The notes below the pieces were generated by a model, which saw only the letters and a list, made by a program, of their open reading frames with translations, was not told where the DNA came from and searched no databases. Position numbers and translations under genes: made by a program. DNA of 64,000 nt from Bacillota bacterium (GTDB lineage: Bacteria > Bacillota > Clostridia > Oscillospirales > Oscillospiraceae), in NCBI GenBank assembly GCA_030529825.1, contig JAUMWD010000002.1, positions 120,789 through 184,788 on the forward strand, written 5' to 3'. Below are positions 51,239 through 60,667 of the stretch, in pieces. Within the stretch, counting starts at the first letter, position 1, and each line of letters begins with the position of its first letter.

Positions 51239-52581
51239 CATTTAAGAAGCTTTAAGGCTTCGGATATTTCGTCAAATTTCATGCTGTGAGAAGCCTTAAC
51301 AAGGACCGTATCCCCCTGCTTTATAAGCTCGGGAAGCTCAGCAATCAGCGCAGAATTTGAAGTAAAGTGCCTCTTATCCGTAAACGCACCTCCGGAGGTA
51401 TTCTCGGAGAGCTCGCCAACCGTAAGCAAAAGGTCAATGCCGCATTCAGAGGCGTATCTTCCCACGCCTGCGTGAAGGGCTTCCTTATTCTCTCCCATTT
51501 CCAGCATATCTCCGAGAATGCAGACCTTGCGTCCCCCGTTCTTCTTCAGGGAGTCTATGCCGCACTTAACCGAATCAGGATTTGCGTTATAGCAGTCATC
51601 AATCAGCGTAATATAACCCGTTTTAACAACATTAGCCCTGCGGCCAACTGTTTCAAATGACTGCACTCCCTCGGCTATCTCTTCATCGGTGAGGCCCATT
51701 ACAATGCCGACAGCGGCGCCCTCAAGTGCCGCATAAACCATATGCTGTCCGTATGCAGGCGTTTTTACATCAATTTTTCTGCCACCGCTTACGACAGTGC
51801 AGCAAAGCTGCATTTCCTCATCATAATAAACATTTTCCGCCCGCACATCCGCATTAGTGCCGGTACCGAACAGCATCTTATTCTGCTTACACGCAAAAGC
51901 AGCTAACAGGTCATCGTCTCCGTTCATGAAAACGGTGCCGTTTTCGGGCATATACTCCAGCATCTCGGTTTTTGCCTTTATTACGCCCTCTCTGTCATGC
52001 AGATGCTCAAGATGGGCGTGACCGATAAGAGTATATACCGCCATAGTGGGGCGAACCATGCGTGCAAGGCGTGTCATTTCACCGAAATCGGAAATACCCA
52101 TTTCAATAACCGCTGCCTCATGCTCCGGCTCAATGCGGAATATGGTCAGAGGTACGCCCAGCTCATTATTAAGATTCTTTTCTGTTTTCAGCACATTATA
52201 TCGACGGGACAAAACAGACGCCACCATTTCCTTGGCAGTTGTCTTGCCCACGCTACCTGCAATACCGATTACGGGAATGTCAAAGCGCTTGCGATAGGCT
52301 TCGGCAAGCACCTTTAGCGCAGCGGCAACATCGGGAACGAGGATAACATCGCCGCTGACCCCTTCGGGAATGCGCTCCGCAATACAGCAGGCCGCACCTA
52401 ACTCAAAGGCCTTTGCCATATAGTCATGGCCGTCTACGCGTTCGCCCTTAAGCGCGGCAAACATACTGCCCTTTTCCACCTTGCGGCTGTCTATACAGAC
52501 ACTTAAAATTTCTTCTGTTCCGTTGCCAATAAGCCTGCCGCCGCAAATTTCCGCGGCTTCCTTAACGGTTACGCCTCTCAT
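51238..52581 (-). CDS. murF: UDP-N-acetylmuramoyl-tripeptide--D-alanyl-D-alanine ligase
   Basis: MurF adds D-Ala-D-Ala to UDP-MurNAc-tripeptide. P-loop GSVGKTTAKEMVA, KTEKNLNNELGVPLTIF and DDCYNANPDSVKCGIDSL mark the Mur ligase domains; 447 residues. The start overlaps the ddl stop by 4 bases, so the D-Ala-D-Ala maker and user are made together. Confidence 0.96.
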   Translation of the reverse strand: MRGVTVKEAAEICGGRLIGNGTEEILSVCIDSRKVEKGSMFAALKGERVDGHDYMAKAFELGAACCIAERIPEGVSGDVILVPDVAAALKVLAEAYRKRFDIPVIGIAGSVGKTTAKEMVASVLSRRYNVLKTEKNLNNELGVPLTIFRIEPEHEAAVIEMGISDFGEMTRLARMVRPTMAVYTLIGHAHLEHLHDREGVIKAKTEMLEYMPENGTVFMNGDDDLLAAFACKQNKMLFGTGTNADVRAENVYYDEEMQLCCTVVSGGRKIDVKTPAYGQHMVYAALEGAAVGIVMGLTDEEIAEGVQSFETVGRRANVVKTGYITLIDDCYNANPDSVKCGIDSLKKNGGRKVCILGDMLEMGENKEALHAGVGRYASECGIDLLLTVGELSENTSGGAFTDKRHFTSNSALIAELPELIKQGDTVLVKASHSMKFDEISEALKLLK

Positions 52582-53606
52582 TTATACTTCTCCATGGATA
52601 CGGCAATAATCTTTTCACAGATTCCGCCAAAGTCTATACCCTGTTCAGCTGCCATCTGGGGCACAAGGCTTGTTGGTGTCATACCGGGCAGAGTGTTAGC
52701 CTCAAGGCAGTACAGCTCGCCGTCGGTGTTGTCCATTAGGAAATCAGCTCTGTAATACACATCCACCATAAGAGCCTTGCCAACGCGCTCTGCAAGGCGC
52801 TGAACGCGTTCGGTGTCCTCCGCGCTGATAGGAGCAGGACAGATCTCCTCCGTAAGTCCCGCCTGATACTTATTCTTATAGTCATACCAGCCGTTTTTAG
52901 GAATAATCTCAATAACGGGCATTGCTTTTCCGTCCATAACACCTACGGTTAGCTCTCTGCCCTTTACGAATTTCTCTACAACAACATGGGATTCAAACTT
53001 AAACGCAAGTTCAAGAGCTGCGTCATATTCCTCACGGCACTGTACCATGGAGGTACCGACGCTGGAGCCGCCGGAGCAGGGCTTTACCACACAGGGGAAG
53101 CCCACATCGGCATAGGGTACCTTGCCCTTTTCCACTATGATGCCCGGAGGTGTGGGAATTCCGTTTGCGCGGAACTGAATCTTTGAAAGCTCCTTATTCA
53201 TTGCAAGAGCACTTCCGAGATAACCGCTTCCGGTATATTTAATGCCGTACATATCTAAAGTTGCCTGAAGCTTTCCGTTTTCGCCGTCCTCACCGTGGAG
53301 GGCAAGGAAGCATATGTCCGCTGCTCTGCAAATCTCTATAACATTCTTTCCGATGCGGGTACCGTCACCGTCGGCAAGGATTTTTTCAATGTCGGGAGTT
53401 TCAACGGATACAGAGTACTTAACATCCTCCTGCTCCATTTCAAAAAGCTCCGCCGGGTCATTATATTCACCCTTGTAGCCGTAATAAAGGTCAACAAGCA
53501 CAACCTTATGGCCCTTGGCGCGAAGCGCACGGGCAACTCCGGTACCGCTTGTGATTGATACATCTCTTTCGCTTGACAGTCCGCCGCAGATAACTGCAAT
53601 TTTCAT
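52578..53606 (-). CDS. ddl: D-alanine--D-alanine ligase
   Basis: Ddl joins two D-Ala. ATP-grasp fold: start ICGGLSSERDVSITSGTGVARALRAKGHKV, LALHGEDGENGKLQATLDMYGIKYTGSG, PCVVKPCSGGSSVGTSM and NTLPGMTPTSLVPQMA, in 342 residues. GAGGT is ahead of the ATG. It is coupled to murF and diverges from the exonuclease gene. Confidence 0.96.
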   Translation of the reverse strand: MKIAVICGGLSSERDVSITSGTGVARALRAKGHKVVLVDLYYGYKGEYNDPAELFEMEQEDVKYSVSVETPDIEKILADGDGTRIGKNVIEICRAADICFLALHGEDGENGKLQATLDMYGIKYTGSGYLGSALAMNKELSKIQFRANGIPTPPGIIVEKGKVPYADVGFPCVVKPCSGGSSVGTSMVQCREEYDAALELAFKFESHVVVEKFVKGRELTVGVMDGKAMPVIEIIPKNGWYDYKNKYQAGLTEEICPAPISAEDTERVQRLAERVGKALMVDVYYRADFLMDNTDGELYCLEANTLPGMTPTSLVPQMAAEQGIDFGGICEKIIAVSMEKYK

Positions 53607-53748
53607 AATCTATACCTCCGCAGAGATTTTTTATCAGTATAACACACAAATAATGCTCATTCAAATATATATTTTAAAAAAGTAGTGCAAGCTAATAGTT
53701 TTTGTGTTATAATTGTGTTTTGTAAAATATATAAAGGTCGTTGAACTT

Positions 53749-54726
53749 ATGAATTATATTGTGGTCGATTTGGAATGGAATCAGGCAATGAGCTCCAAAT
53801 CCTCCGTTTTTAACAAGCTGCCCATTAAGCTTCGGGGCGAAATAATAGAGATTGGCGCAGTTAAGCTCACTGATGATATGAAGCCTGCTGAAGAATTTAC
53901 GGTTGATGTGAAGCCCGTATATTTTAAGCGCATGCACTACAAGGTCAAGAAGCTCACCGGCTTCGACAAGGAGCGTCTTGCTCTCGGTTTGAGCTTTCGT
54001 GATGCCTTTGAGCAGTTCCGCAGCTGGTGCGGCGAAAACCCTGTTTTCCTCACCTGGGGCTGTGACGACAAGGGCATAATGGAGCAGAATATCATTATCC
54101 ATGACTTGGACTGGGATTGGATAGGCGGCTGGATAAACCTCCAGCTTATATACAATATGCAGACCGACGGAGACAAGAATCAGAAATCCCTTGCTACAGC
54201 TATGGAGCATTTCGGGATCGAGCAGACGCGTGTCGCCCATGATGCTCTCGGAGATGCCTATAACACGGCGCTCGTGGCATCTCATCTCGATATGTATGCA
54301 GGTCTTGCACAATATGATGACGCAAGCCGCATCCTCGCAACGCCTAAACCCGGTAATCACGAGGGTGACGGTCCCGAGGCCATAGAGCACCTTGTCTTTA
54401 ACGACTATGTCACCAAGGCTGACGCATTCGCAGATCCGAAGCTAACCACTATTCCCTGTCCCAAGTGCGGCGGAAGCACAGCTTTACAGCACTGGGTAAA
54501 CCAGGGCGACCAGCGCTATATGAACATATACACCTGCGAAGTCTGCACCCCCTATCTTGTACGGCTCAAATTCCGCAAGCACGACGACAATCTTTGGTCT
54601 GCAAATCGCCTCATTTATGAGGCAAATGACGAAATGCTTGATTTCTACCGAACAAAGGCCGCCCTATCCCGCCGTCGCGGCCGCGGTCACACAGCAAAAA
54701 AGAACCGTCCTGCCAATAAGGAATAA
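53749..54726 (+). CDS. DEDDh-type 3'-5' exonuclease with C-terminal zinc ribbon
   Basis: The exonuclease signatures are YIVVDLEWNQ at the start (Asp, Glu), a middle Asp (WGCDDKGIMEQN) and HDALGDAYNTAL near residue 165 (His and Asp), as in KapD and ERI-1-like enzymes. The C-terminus has a zinc ribbon CPKCGGS and CEVC, followed by a basic tail. Length is 325 residues from ATG 53749; the longer frame starts inside the predicted promoter. Whether it acts on DNA or RNA cannot be told. A TATAAT box is at 53708-53713 but no clear -35. Confidence 0.82.
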   Translation: MNYIVVDLEWNQAMSSKSSVFNKLPIKLRGEIIEIGAVKLTDDMKPAEEFTVDVKPVYFKRMHYKVKKLTGFDKERLALGLSFRDAFEQFRSWCGENPVFLTWGCDDKGIMEQNIIIHDLDWDWIGGWINLQLIYNMQTDGDKNQKSLATAMEHFGIEQTRVAHDALGDAYNTALVASHLDMYAGLAQYDDASRILATPKPGNHEGDGPEAIEHLVFNDYVTKADAFADPKLTTIPCPKCGGSTALQHWVNQGDQRYMNIYTCEVCTPYLVRLKFRKHDDNLWSANRLIYEANDEMLDFYRTKAALSRRRGRGHTAKKNRPANKE

Positions 54727-54730
54727 AATA

Positions 54731-54762
54731 AAAAAACCACCTGACTTTTCAGGTGGTTTTTT
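54731..54762. terminator. bidirectional terminator between the exonuclease and HAD genes
   Basis: A 14-bp stem (54731-54744 / 54749-54762, core CCACCTGA/TCAGGTGG) with a 4-base loop and A/T runs both ways. Confidence 0.92.
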
Positions 54763-54774
54763 ATTTGTTCGCGC

Positions 54775-55581
54775 TTATTTATCAGCCTTGAGTATATCCG
54801 CAATCTCGGCTACATTATTAAGAACATAGTCAGGCTTGCGCTCCGCCGCGTTTACATCGTCCATGCTGCTTTCACCGGAAAGCACGCAGACGGAAACGGC
54901 ATCGGCATTCTGGGCAACTGCAATGTCGGTATAAAGTCTGTCGCCCACACAGCAGATATTGGCATTGGGAATACCTGTCTTTGCAGAAATAATATCCACC
55001 ATATTGCGGTTGGGCTTACCGATAAATGTGGGCTTTACGCCGCTTGAGGCGGTGAGCAGTGCGCAGATGCTTCCGCAATCAGGCAAAACCTCATCCGCAG
55101 GCATGGGGCATACCCAATCAGGATTTGCGGCAACAAATGCTGCTCCGCAGCGGCGAAGATAATGTACTGCCTTGTCAAGCTTCTCGTATGTAAGTGTGGT
55201 GTCAAAGCCAACGCATACAACGCTTACGCTTTCATCATCGCCGAGCTTAACACCGTAGCTCTCAAGCTCGCCCAAAAACGCCGGAGTTCCAACGGGATAA
55301 ACGGTAGCACCGGGGTACTTATCGTTGAGATACATCGCCGTTGCCATACCGGAGGTAAACACATTTTCCATCTCGCACGGAAAACCTAACTTACGCAGTC
55401 TTGTAACATAGTCAACACCTGCACGGCTGGAATTATTGGTAAGATAAATATACTCTCTGCCTGTATTTTTAATGGTGTGAATAAAATCAACTGCGCCGTC
55501 AAACACCTCATCGCCCAAATAGAGGGTGCCGTCCATATCTAAAAGGAAAAGTTTTGTTCCCAAAAGCTTATCTGTATTCAT
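54775..55581 (-). CDS. HAD-IIA family phosphatase (NagD-like)
   Basis: The DMDGTLYLGDEVFDGA motif I, TNNSSRAG motif II, KPNRNM motif III and CVGDRLYTDIAVAQNADAVSVCVLSG motif IV mark the family; 268 residues. Members dephosphorylate sugar phosphates, nucleotides or p-nitrophenyl phosphate; the in vivo substrate is not known. AGGAG precedes the ATG. Confidence 0.9.
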   Translation of the reverse strand: MNTDKLLGTKLFLLDMDGTLYLGDEVFDGAVDFIHTIKNTGREYIYLTNNSSRAGVDYVTRLRKLGFPCEMENVFTSGMATAMYLNDKYPGATVYPVGTPAFLGELESYGVKLGDDESVSVVCVGFDTTLTYEKLDKAVHYLRRCGAAFVAANPDWVCPMPADEVLPDCGSICALLTASSGVKPTFIGKPNRNMVDIISAKTGIPNANICCVGDRLYTDIAVAQNADAVSVCVLSGESSMDDVNAAERKPDYVLNNVAEIADILKADK

Positions 55582-55711
55582 ATCTAAACTCCTAATACAT
55601 TTTTACCCCATTATTATAACAATTCAGCCGTCTAAAATCAACTAAAAATGCGGTTTTCAAATCCTTCGACTTATGATAAACTGATTTCAGAGCGTTACAG
55701 GAGGTACAGGC

Positions 55712-58036
55712 ATGGATTATCCTTTCAATAACGATTGGCTTTTTACAGAGAATTTTGACAGCGGTTTTGATGACGCAATCAGCGTAAGATTGCCCCATAC
55801 CGCCAAAGAAATTCCTTACAATTACCTTGACTGTACTGCATATCAGATTGTTTGCGGGTACAAAAAGCTCTTCACCGTGGAGGAAGCATGGCGGGGCAAA
55901 AGGATTCTGCTGCGCTTTGACGGTGCCGCACACCAGGCGTCAGTCTACTGCAACGGTATTCTTACCGCCTGCCACGCCTGCGGATACACCGCCTTCACAG
56001 CGGATATTACCGATTTTGTCATGTTCGGCGCTGAAAACGAAATCACCGTGCGTCTTGACACCCGGGAATCACTCAACATTCCACCCTTCGGCTTTGTTAT
56101 CGATTACCTCTGCTACGGCGGCCTCTACCGTGAGGTAACTCTGCAGGTGCGGGAAGAGGGATATATCCGGGATGTGCTAATCGAAAACACCTCTTTGCGT
56201 GGAATTCATGTGAAAATAAATGCCGATTCAAATCCAAATGGGTATAGAATCCGAACCGATTTCATCAACGAAAGCGGCTCGGTAGTTGCCTTTGCCATCG
56301 GGAGCGAGTTTGACATCAGTTTTCCCGATGCGGAGCTTTGGACTCTCGAGAAACCAAGCCTCATTACCGCTGTTACAAAGCTTGTTGACAAAGACAACAA
56401 AAACATATTTGACACAAAGTCAACTCGTTTCGGACTTCGTACAGCCAGATTTGAAGCAGACGGATTCTATCTGAACGGCGAAAGGCTCAAGCTCCGCGGT
56501 CTGAACCGTCACCAGAGCTATGCTTATGTGGGCTATGCAATGCCGGAATCCATTCAACGACTTGATGCTGAAATTTTGAAAAACGAGCTTGGCGTAAACT
56601 ATGTGAGAACCTCCCACTATCCCCAGTCACAGCATTTTCTTGATGCCTGCGACGAATTAGGTCTGCTGGTATTTACCGAAATCCCCGGATGGCAGCATAT
56701 CGGAGATAAAGCTTGGCAGCAGCAGGCAATCGAAAATACACGGGATATGGTCACTCAATATATGCATCATCCCTCTATAATTCTGTGGGGTGTGCGAATT
56801 AATGAATCCCAGGATTGCGATGAGCTGTATAGGCAAACGAATAAAGTAGCACACGAGCTTGACTCCTCACGCCAGACCAGCGGTGTCAGATATCTTGAAA
56901 AAAGTCATCTGTTGGAGGATGTATATGCCTTCAACGATTTTTCCCATGTGGGCAATAACGCAGGTCTCAAGAAAAAACTTTCGGTAACCTCCAAGGCAAG
57001 CAAGCCTTATATTGTTTCAGAGTGCAACGGTCATATGTTTCCTACCAAGCCCTATGATGATGAAAAGCACAGATTGAACCACGCACTCCGCCACGCAAAG
57101 GTAATCGATGCCATGTACGCAGCAGATGATATCTGCGGCATTTCACCCTGGTGTATGTTTGACTATAACACCCACAAGGATTTCGGCAGCGGCGACGGAA
57201 TATGCTATCACGGCGTTATGGATATGTTCCGCAATCCCAAGCTGGCGGCGACTATATACACAAGTCAGAGTGACAATATTCCCTGCTGTGTTGTGTCCTC
57301 TTCCATGGACATCGGCGAACATCCTGCCGGTGACATCGGAAAGGTATATGTTTTCACTAACGCTGACAGCGTCAAGCTCTACAAAAATGACATTTTCGTG
57401 GGGGAATTCTACCCTGCCACTAACGAATTTCCCGCAATGCCCCACGCTCCCGTAATAATTGACGACTTCATCGGTGAAATGCTGCAAACTGTTGAAAACT
57501 ATGACGCAGCCATGGCCGCCGATGTAAAGCTCATCCTAAATGCCATAGCGAAGCACGGTCCAAGCGGCTTATCACCGAAGCACTACGCAAAATTCGCAAA
57601 GCTCATGGTCTTAAAGGGCTTTAAAATCTCCGACGCACACAGGCTTTACGGAAAGTATGTTGGCAACTGGGGCAGCGAAGCAATCCGCTGGCGCTTTGAT
57701 GCTGTAAAAAACGGGGAAATAATTAAGACAGTAACAAAAATGCCCTGTCAGAAGGCCGTTATCAAGGTTAAGGTAGACCATACAGAGCTTGTGGAAAAAG
57801 GGACTTACGATGCCGCAGCGGTAAGAATAAGCGCAGTTGATCCCAACGGCAGACATCTTCCCTACTATCAGGAGCCCGTTATACTGCGAACAGCTGGAGA
57901 AATTGAGCTCATAGGCCCAAGCGTAATTTCCTTAAAGGGCGGCAGCGGCGGCACCTATGTTAAGACCACGGGCAAAAGCGGCAGCGGAAAGCTGTATATT
58001 AACGACATTTGCATTGATTTTAACTGCAAAGCATGA
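55712..58036 (+). CDS. glycoside hydrolase family 2 protein (beta-galactosidase/glucuronidase-like)
   Basis: The 774-residue protein has the sugar-binding N-terminal domain, Ig-like domain and TIM barrel of GH2. The GH2 signature LKLRGLNRHQS and NYVRTSHYPQSQHFLDACDELGLLVFTEIP are clear, with acid/base Glu365 in RINESQD and nucleophile Glu437 in VSECNGH. There is no signal peptide, so it acts inside the cell on imported sugars. It has AGGAGGT before the ATG and is a lone gene with its own terminator; no transporter or regulator is adjacent. Confidence 0.92.
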   Translation: MDYPFNNDWLFTENFDSGFDDAISVRLPHTAKEIPYNYLDCTAYQIVCGYKKLFTVEEAWRGKRILLRFDGAAHQASVYCNGILTACHACGYTAFTADITDFVMFGAENEITVRLDTRESLNIPPFGFVIDYLCYGGLYREVTLQVREEGYIRDVLIENTSLRGIHVKINADSNPNGYRIRTDFINESGSVVAFAIGSEFDISFPDAELWTLEKPSLITAVTKLVDKDNKNIFDTKSTRFGLRTARFEADGFYLNGERLKLRGLNRHQSYAYVGYAMPESIQRLDAEILKNELGVNYVRTSHYPQSQHFLDACDELGLLVFTEIPGWQHIGDKAWQQQAIENTRDMVTQYMHHPSIILWGVRINESQDCDELYRQTNKVAHELDSSRQTSGVRYLEKSHLLEDVYAFNDFSHVGNNAGLKKKLSVTSKASKPYIVSECNGHMFPTKPYDDEKHRLNHALRHAKVIDAMYAADDICGISPWCMFDYNTHKDFGSGDGICYHGVMDMFRNPKLAATIYTSQSDNIPCCVVSSSMDIGEHPAGDIGKVYVFTNADSVKLYKNDIFVGEFYPATNEFPAMPHAPVIIDDFIGEMLQTVENYDAAMAADVKLILNAIAKHGPSGLSPKHYAKFAKLMVLKGFKISDAHRLYGKYVGNWGSEAIRWRFDAVKNGEIIKTVTKMPCQKAVIKVKVDHTELVEKGTYDAAAVRISAVDPNGRHLPYYQEPVILRTAGEIELIGPSVISLKGGSGGTYVKTTGKSGSGKLYINDICIDFNCKA

Positions 58037-58072
58037 AAAAGACACCAAGTTCACAGAACTTGGTGTCTTTTT
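58036..58072 (+). terminator. terminator of the GH2 gene
   Basis: A 17-bp stem (58036-58052 / 58056-58072, core GACACCAAGTTC/GAACTTGGTGTC) with a 3-base loop and six T. It begins at the last base of the stop codon. Confidence 0.92.
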
Positions 58073-58074
58073 TA

Positions 58075-58150
58075 TGGAGCTGGTAATGTGACTCGAACAC
58101 ACGACCTGCTGATTACGAATCAGCTGCTCTACCGACTGAGCTATACCAGC
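58075..58150 (-). tRNA. tRNA-Thr (anticodon CGT)
   Basis: A 76-base cloverleaf on the minus strand: acceptor GCTGGTA/TACCAGC, anticodon stem GCTGA/TCAGC with loop TTCGTAA (anticodon CGT), GTTCGAGTC in the T arm and encoded CCA. It reads ACG threonine codons. Confidence 0.95.
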
Positions 58151-58162
58151 GAAAGCTTTTGT

Positions 58163-58191
58163 ATTTTAGCACAGAGGGATATTCTTGTCAA
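58163..58191 (-). promoter_or_regulatory. predicted promoter of tRNA-Thr
   Basis: Minus-strand TTGACA (58191-58186), 17 bases, TAAAAT (58168-58163). Confidence 0.75.
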
Positions 58192-58494
58192 CGAAAACAC
58201 GCGAATACAATTTGTAATCTGCACCTGTTTTGATGCACTTATTAAGGTTTTACTTATCTAAAACATCACTGTAAAACAATGCTTTTTAGGGAATCAATTC
58301 GTAAAAAATCGGTTTGCATAATTATTTTTTGTAATATTTATGCAAATAGTTATCAACATTTTCAACAGAGTTTTGAACATATATTTTTCCCTGTTGTATC
58401 AAGGGTTTCACCTAATTTTGACAAAATTCTACAAATCCGCAAGTTTAAAAAAGAAACAAATCGGAAACAAAATTTCATTAACATAACATCCGTA
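58192..58494. other. AT-rich gene-free stretch between tRNA-Thr and radC
   Basis: No credible gene is seen. It holds a perfect 9-bp inverted repeat (58313-58321 TTTGCATAA / 58338-58346 TTATGCAAA), a smaller palindrome AATTTT-GAC-AAAATT (58414-58428), TTCAA/TTGAA pairs and one near-match to a DnaA box (TTATCAACA at 58350-58358). None makes a terminator for radC. Confidence 0.5.
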
Positions 58495-59199
58495 TTATAT
58501 CATGCCATAGGCATTAAGGGAAATATACTTCTCTCCCGCTACAATAACATGGTCGCATAGGTTAACATCAATGACTTTAAGTGCATTTTTAATAGCCTGC
58601 GTGCATTGCTCATCCTCTGCAGAGGGTAAAAGCACACCGGAGGGATGATTATGTGATATTATTACACCTTTCGCCCTAAATTTAAGTGCAAGCTCACACA
58701 ATGCCCGTATACTGATCTCCGTACCGTTTACTACTCCCTGGCTTATTTTCTGGCATGAGAGAATTCTCATTTTTTCGTCAAGCAGCATAGCAAAGGCACA
58801 CTCATTCGTCTCATATGCAAACTTTGCGACTAAATACTTTCCTGCTTCCTCGCTGCTGCTGATTCTCTTGCTCTCAACGCTCTTACATTCAAGATATCTC
58901 TTATTCATCTGGGTAACGAGACTAATAAGGGTTGCCGTATGCTCACTTATGCCATTTACCTGCATAAGCCCTTCCCTGCTTGCCTCAAGCACTGCCGCAT
59001 ATGAGCCGAAATAATTAATCAGCTCATGCGCAATCAAATTAGTGTCTTTTCTGGGGATGGCATAGAAAAGAAGCATCTCCAACACATTATGGTCGCTGAA
59101 GCCCATAAGGCCGGTTTCTGCAAAGCGCTGCTTCATTCTCTGCCTATGTCCGTTATGACAATCTTTGGATTCTACACCCTGTTTATCCTTAACTTCCAT
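58495..59199 (-). CDS. radC: RadC-family JAMM/MPN protein
   Basis: The 234-residue protein has a helix-hairpin-helix start (MKQRFAETGLMGFSDHNVLEMLLFYAIPRKDTNLIAHELI) and the JAMM metal motif in VIISHNHPSGVLLPSAEDEQCTQ. RadC was named from a repair mutant, but the role is uncertain; some relatives are metalloproteases. It follows tsaD by 8 bases, at the end of the polA-to-radC run. Confidence 0.92.
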   Translation of the reverse strand: MEVKDKQGVESKDCHNGHRQRMKQRFAETGLMGFSDHNVLEMLLFYAIPRKDTNLIAHELINYFGSYAAVLEASREGLMQVNGISEHTATLISLVTQMNKRYLECKSVESKRISSSEEAGKYLVAKFAYETNECAFAMLLDEKMRILSCQKISQGVVNGTEISIRALCELALKFRAKGVIISHNHPSGVLLPSAEDEQCTQAIKNALKVIDVNLCDHVIVAGEKYISLNAYGMI

Positions 59200-59207
59200 T
59201 ACTCTCT

Positions 59208-60209
59208 TTAAAGCTCCATGTTTGCATATGCATTCAGGTCACTGCCTGCCGTGTTGCCGGCGAGATACTCAAAATATCCCTGGCATCCAATCATTGCCGC
59301 ATTATCTCCACACAGCTTGAGAGGCGGTACATACAGCTCATAGCCTTCCTTCTCCGCCGCAGCCTTAAAATCAGCTCTGATACGGGAGTTTGCCGCAACA
59401 CCGCCTGCAATGGCGATTTTCTTATAGCCAAGCTCTTTTGCCGCCATCATTGTTCTCGGCACAAGAGTATCGCTGACTGCCGCTGTAAAGGAAGCCGCAA
59501 GAGATGCTCTGTCAAGCTCCTCACCCTTCTGCTCCGCATTGTGGACAAGGTTAATCACCGCGGTCTTAAGACCGGAAAAGCTCATATCATAGGGCGCGCC
59601 GTCAATATTTGTTCTGGGCAGCTTATATTTTTTATCGTCTCCACCCTGGGAAAGCATATCAATGGGTTTGCCGCCGGGATAAGGCAGGCCCAGTACACGG
59701 GCGGTCTTATCAAAGCATTCTCCTGCCGCATCGTCCCGTGTAGCACCGATTATTTTCAGCTCCGTATAGCTGCGTACATCAATTATCAGGGTATTACCGC
59801 CGGAAATTGCAAGGCAAAGGAAGGGCGGCTCCAGCTCGGGATAGGCAATATAGTTTGCCGCAACATGGCCCTTAATATGGTGAACGGGAATAAGAGGAAC
59901 ATCAAGGCTCAAGGCAACCGCCTTTGCAAAATTAAGTCCGACGAGCACCGTTCCGATAAGGCCGGGAGCATATGTAACCGCAACGGCATCTATTTCATCC
60001 CGTGACACGCCGGAAACATCAAGTGCTCTCTGGGCAAGACGGGAAATAACCTCCACATGGCTGCGGGAGGCAATTTCCGGGACAACACCGCCGTAAACAG
60101 CGTGCAAATCAGCCTGTGAAAAAATCTGATCGGTAATAACCTTTCGTCCGTCCTCCACAACCGCTACAGCAGTTTCATCGCAGGAGGATTCAAAAGCAAG
60201 AATTTTCAT
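59208..60209 (-). CDS. tsaD: tRNA N6-adenosine threonylcarbamoyltransferase
   Basis: TsaD transfers threonylcarbamoyl to A37 of ANN-decoding tRNAs. The ASKHA fold starts ILAFESSCDETAVAVVEDG; metal ligands are in HHIKGHVAANY; SGGNTLIIDV and AIAGGVAANSRIR are conserved. 333 residues. It lies next to rimI, as is typical. Confidence 0.97.
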   Translation of the reverse strand: MKILAFESSCDETAVAVVEDGRKVITDQIFSQADLHAVYGGVVPEIASRSHVEVISRLAQRALDVSGVSRDEIDAVAVTYAPGLIGTVLVGLNFAKAVALSLDVPLIPVHHIKGHVAANYIAYPELEPPFLCLAISGGNTLIIDVRSYTELKIIGATRDDAAGECFDKTARVLGLPYPGGKPIDMLSQGGDDKKYKLPRTNIDGAPYDMSFSGLKTAVINLVHNAEQKGEELDRASLAASFTAAVSDTLVPRTMMAAKELGYKKIAIAGGVAANSRIRADFKAAAEKEGYELYVPPLKLCGDNAAMIGCQGYFEYLAGNTAGSDLNAYANMEL

Positions 60210-60219
60210 AAAATATACC

Positions 60220-60666
60220 TCATTTCAGGTAGCTTGTCATAAGTATAGCATCTTCAGTGGGCAGAGTGTAGTAGTTTTTTCGTCTGCCGACATCTGTAAA
60301 GCCATGTTTTTTATAAAGTGCTCTGGCAGCCCCGTTGCTCGCTCTTACCTCAAGAGTCATAAAACAGAGTCCGAGCTTTTCGGAAACGGCTTCAAGCTCG
60401 TTTATGAGTCTATCGGCTACGCCTATCCGTCTATACTCTTCGGCTACTGCGACATTTGAAATATATCCCTCATCAAGGACATACATCATGCCCACATAGC
60501 CCATCACATTGCCGCATTCACTTTCCGCAATAATAAAAACATGGCTGTCATCCGGCATCTGCGAAAGCAGCTGTTCTCTTGTAAAGGGTACGGAAAAGCA
60601 GCGTTTTTCAATATCCAAAATCTGTTCAAGATGCCGGGATTCGGCGTTTACGATACTGTATTGCAT
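60220..60666 (-). CDS. rimI: ribosomal protein S18-alanine N-acetyltransferase
   Basis: A GNAT fold of 148 residues with the acetyl-CoA loop VAEEYRRIGVADRLINELEAVSE and the end LEVRASNGAARALYKKHGFTDVGRRKNYYTLPTEDAILM, characteristic of RimI. It is next to tsaD as usual. The start is 1 base after the zincin-fusion stop. Confidence 0.92.
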   Translation of the reverse strand: MQYSIVNAESRHLEQILDIEKRCFSVPFTREQLLSQMPDDSHVFIIAESECGNVMGYVGMMYVLDEGYISNVAVAEEYRRIGVADRLINELEAVSEKLGLCFMTLEVRASNGAARALYKKHGFTDVGRRKNYYTLPTEDAILMTSYLK

Positions 60667-60667
60667 A

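Noticed and set aside
58192-58494. A replication origin near the TTATCAACA element
   Set aside because: Only one imperfect DnaA box is seen, no AT-rich 13-mers in array and no dnaA or dnaN nearby.
58279-58560. A 93-codon plus-strand frame in the AT-rich gap
   Set aside because: No ribosome site, AT-driven composition, and it runs into the end of radC on the opposite strand.
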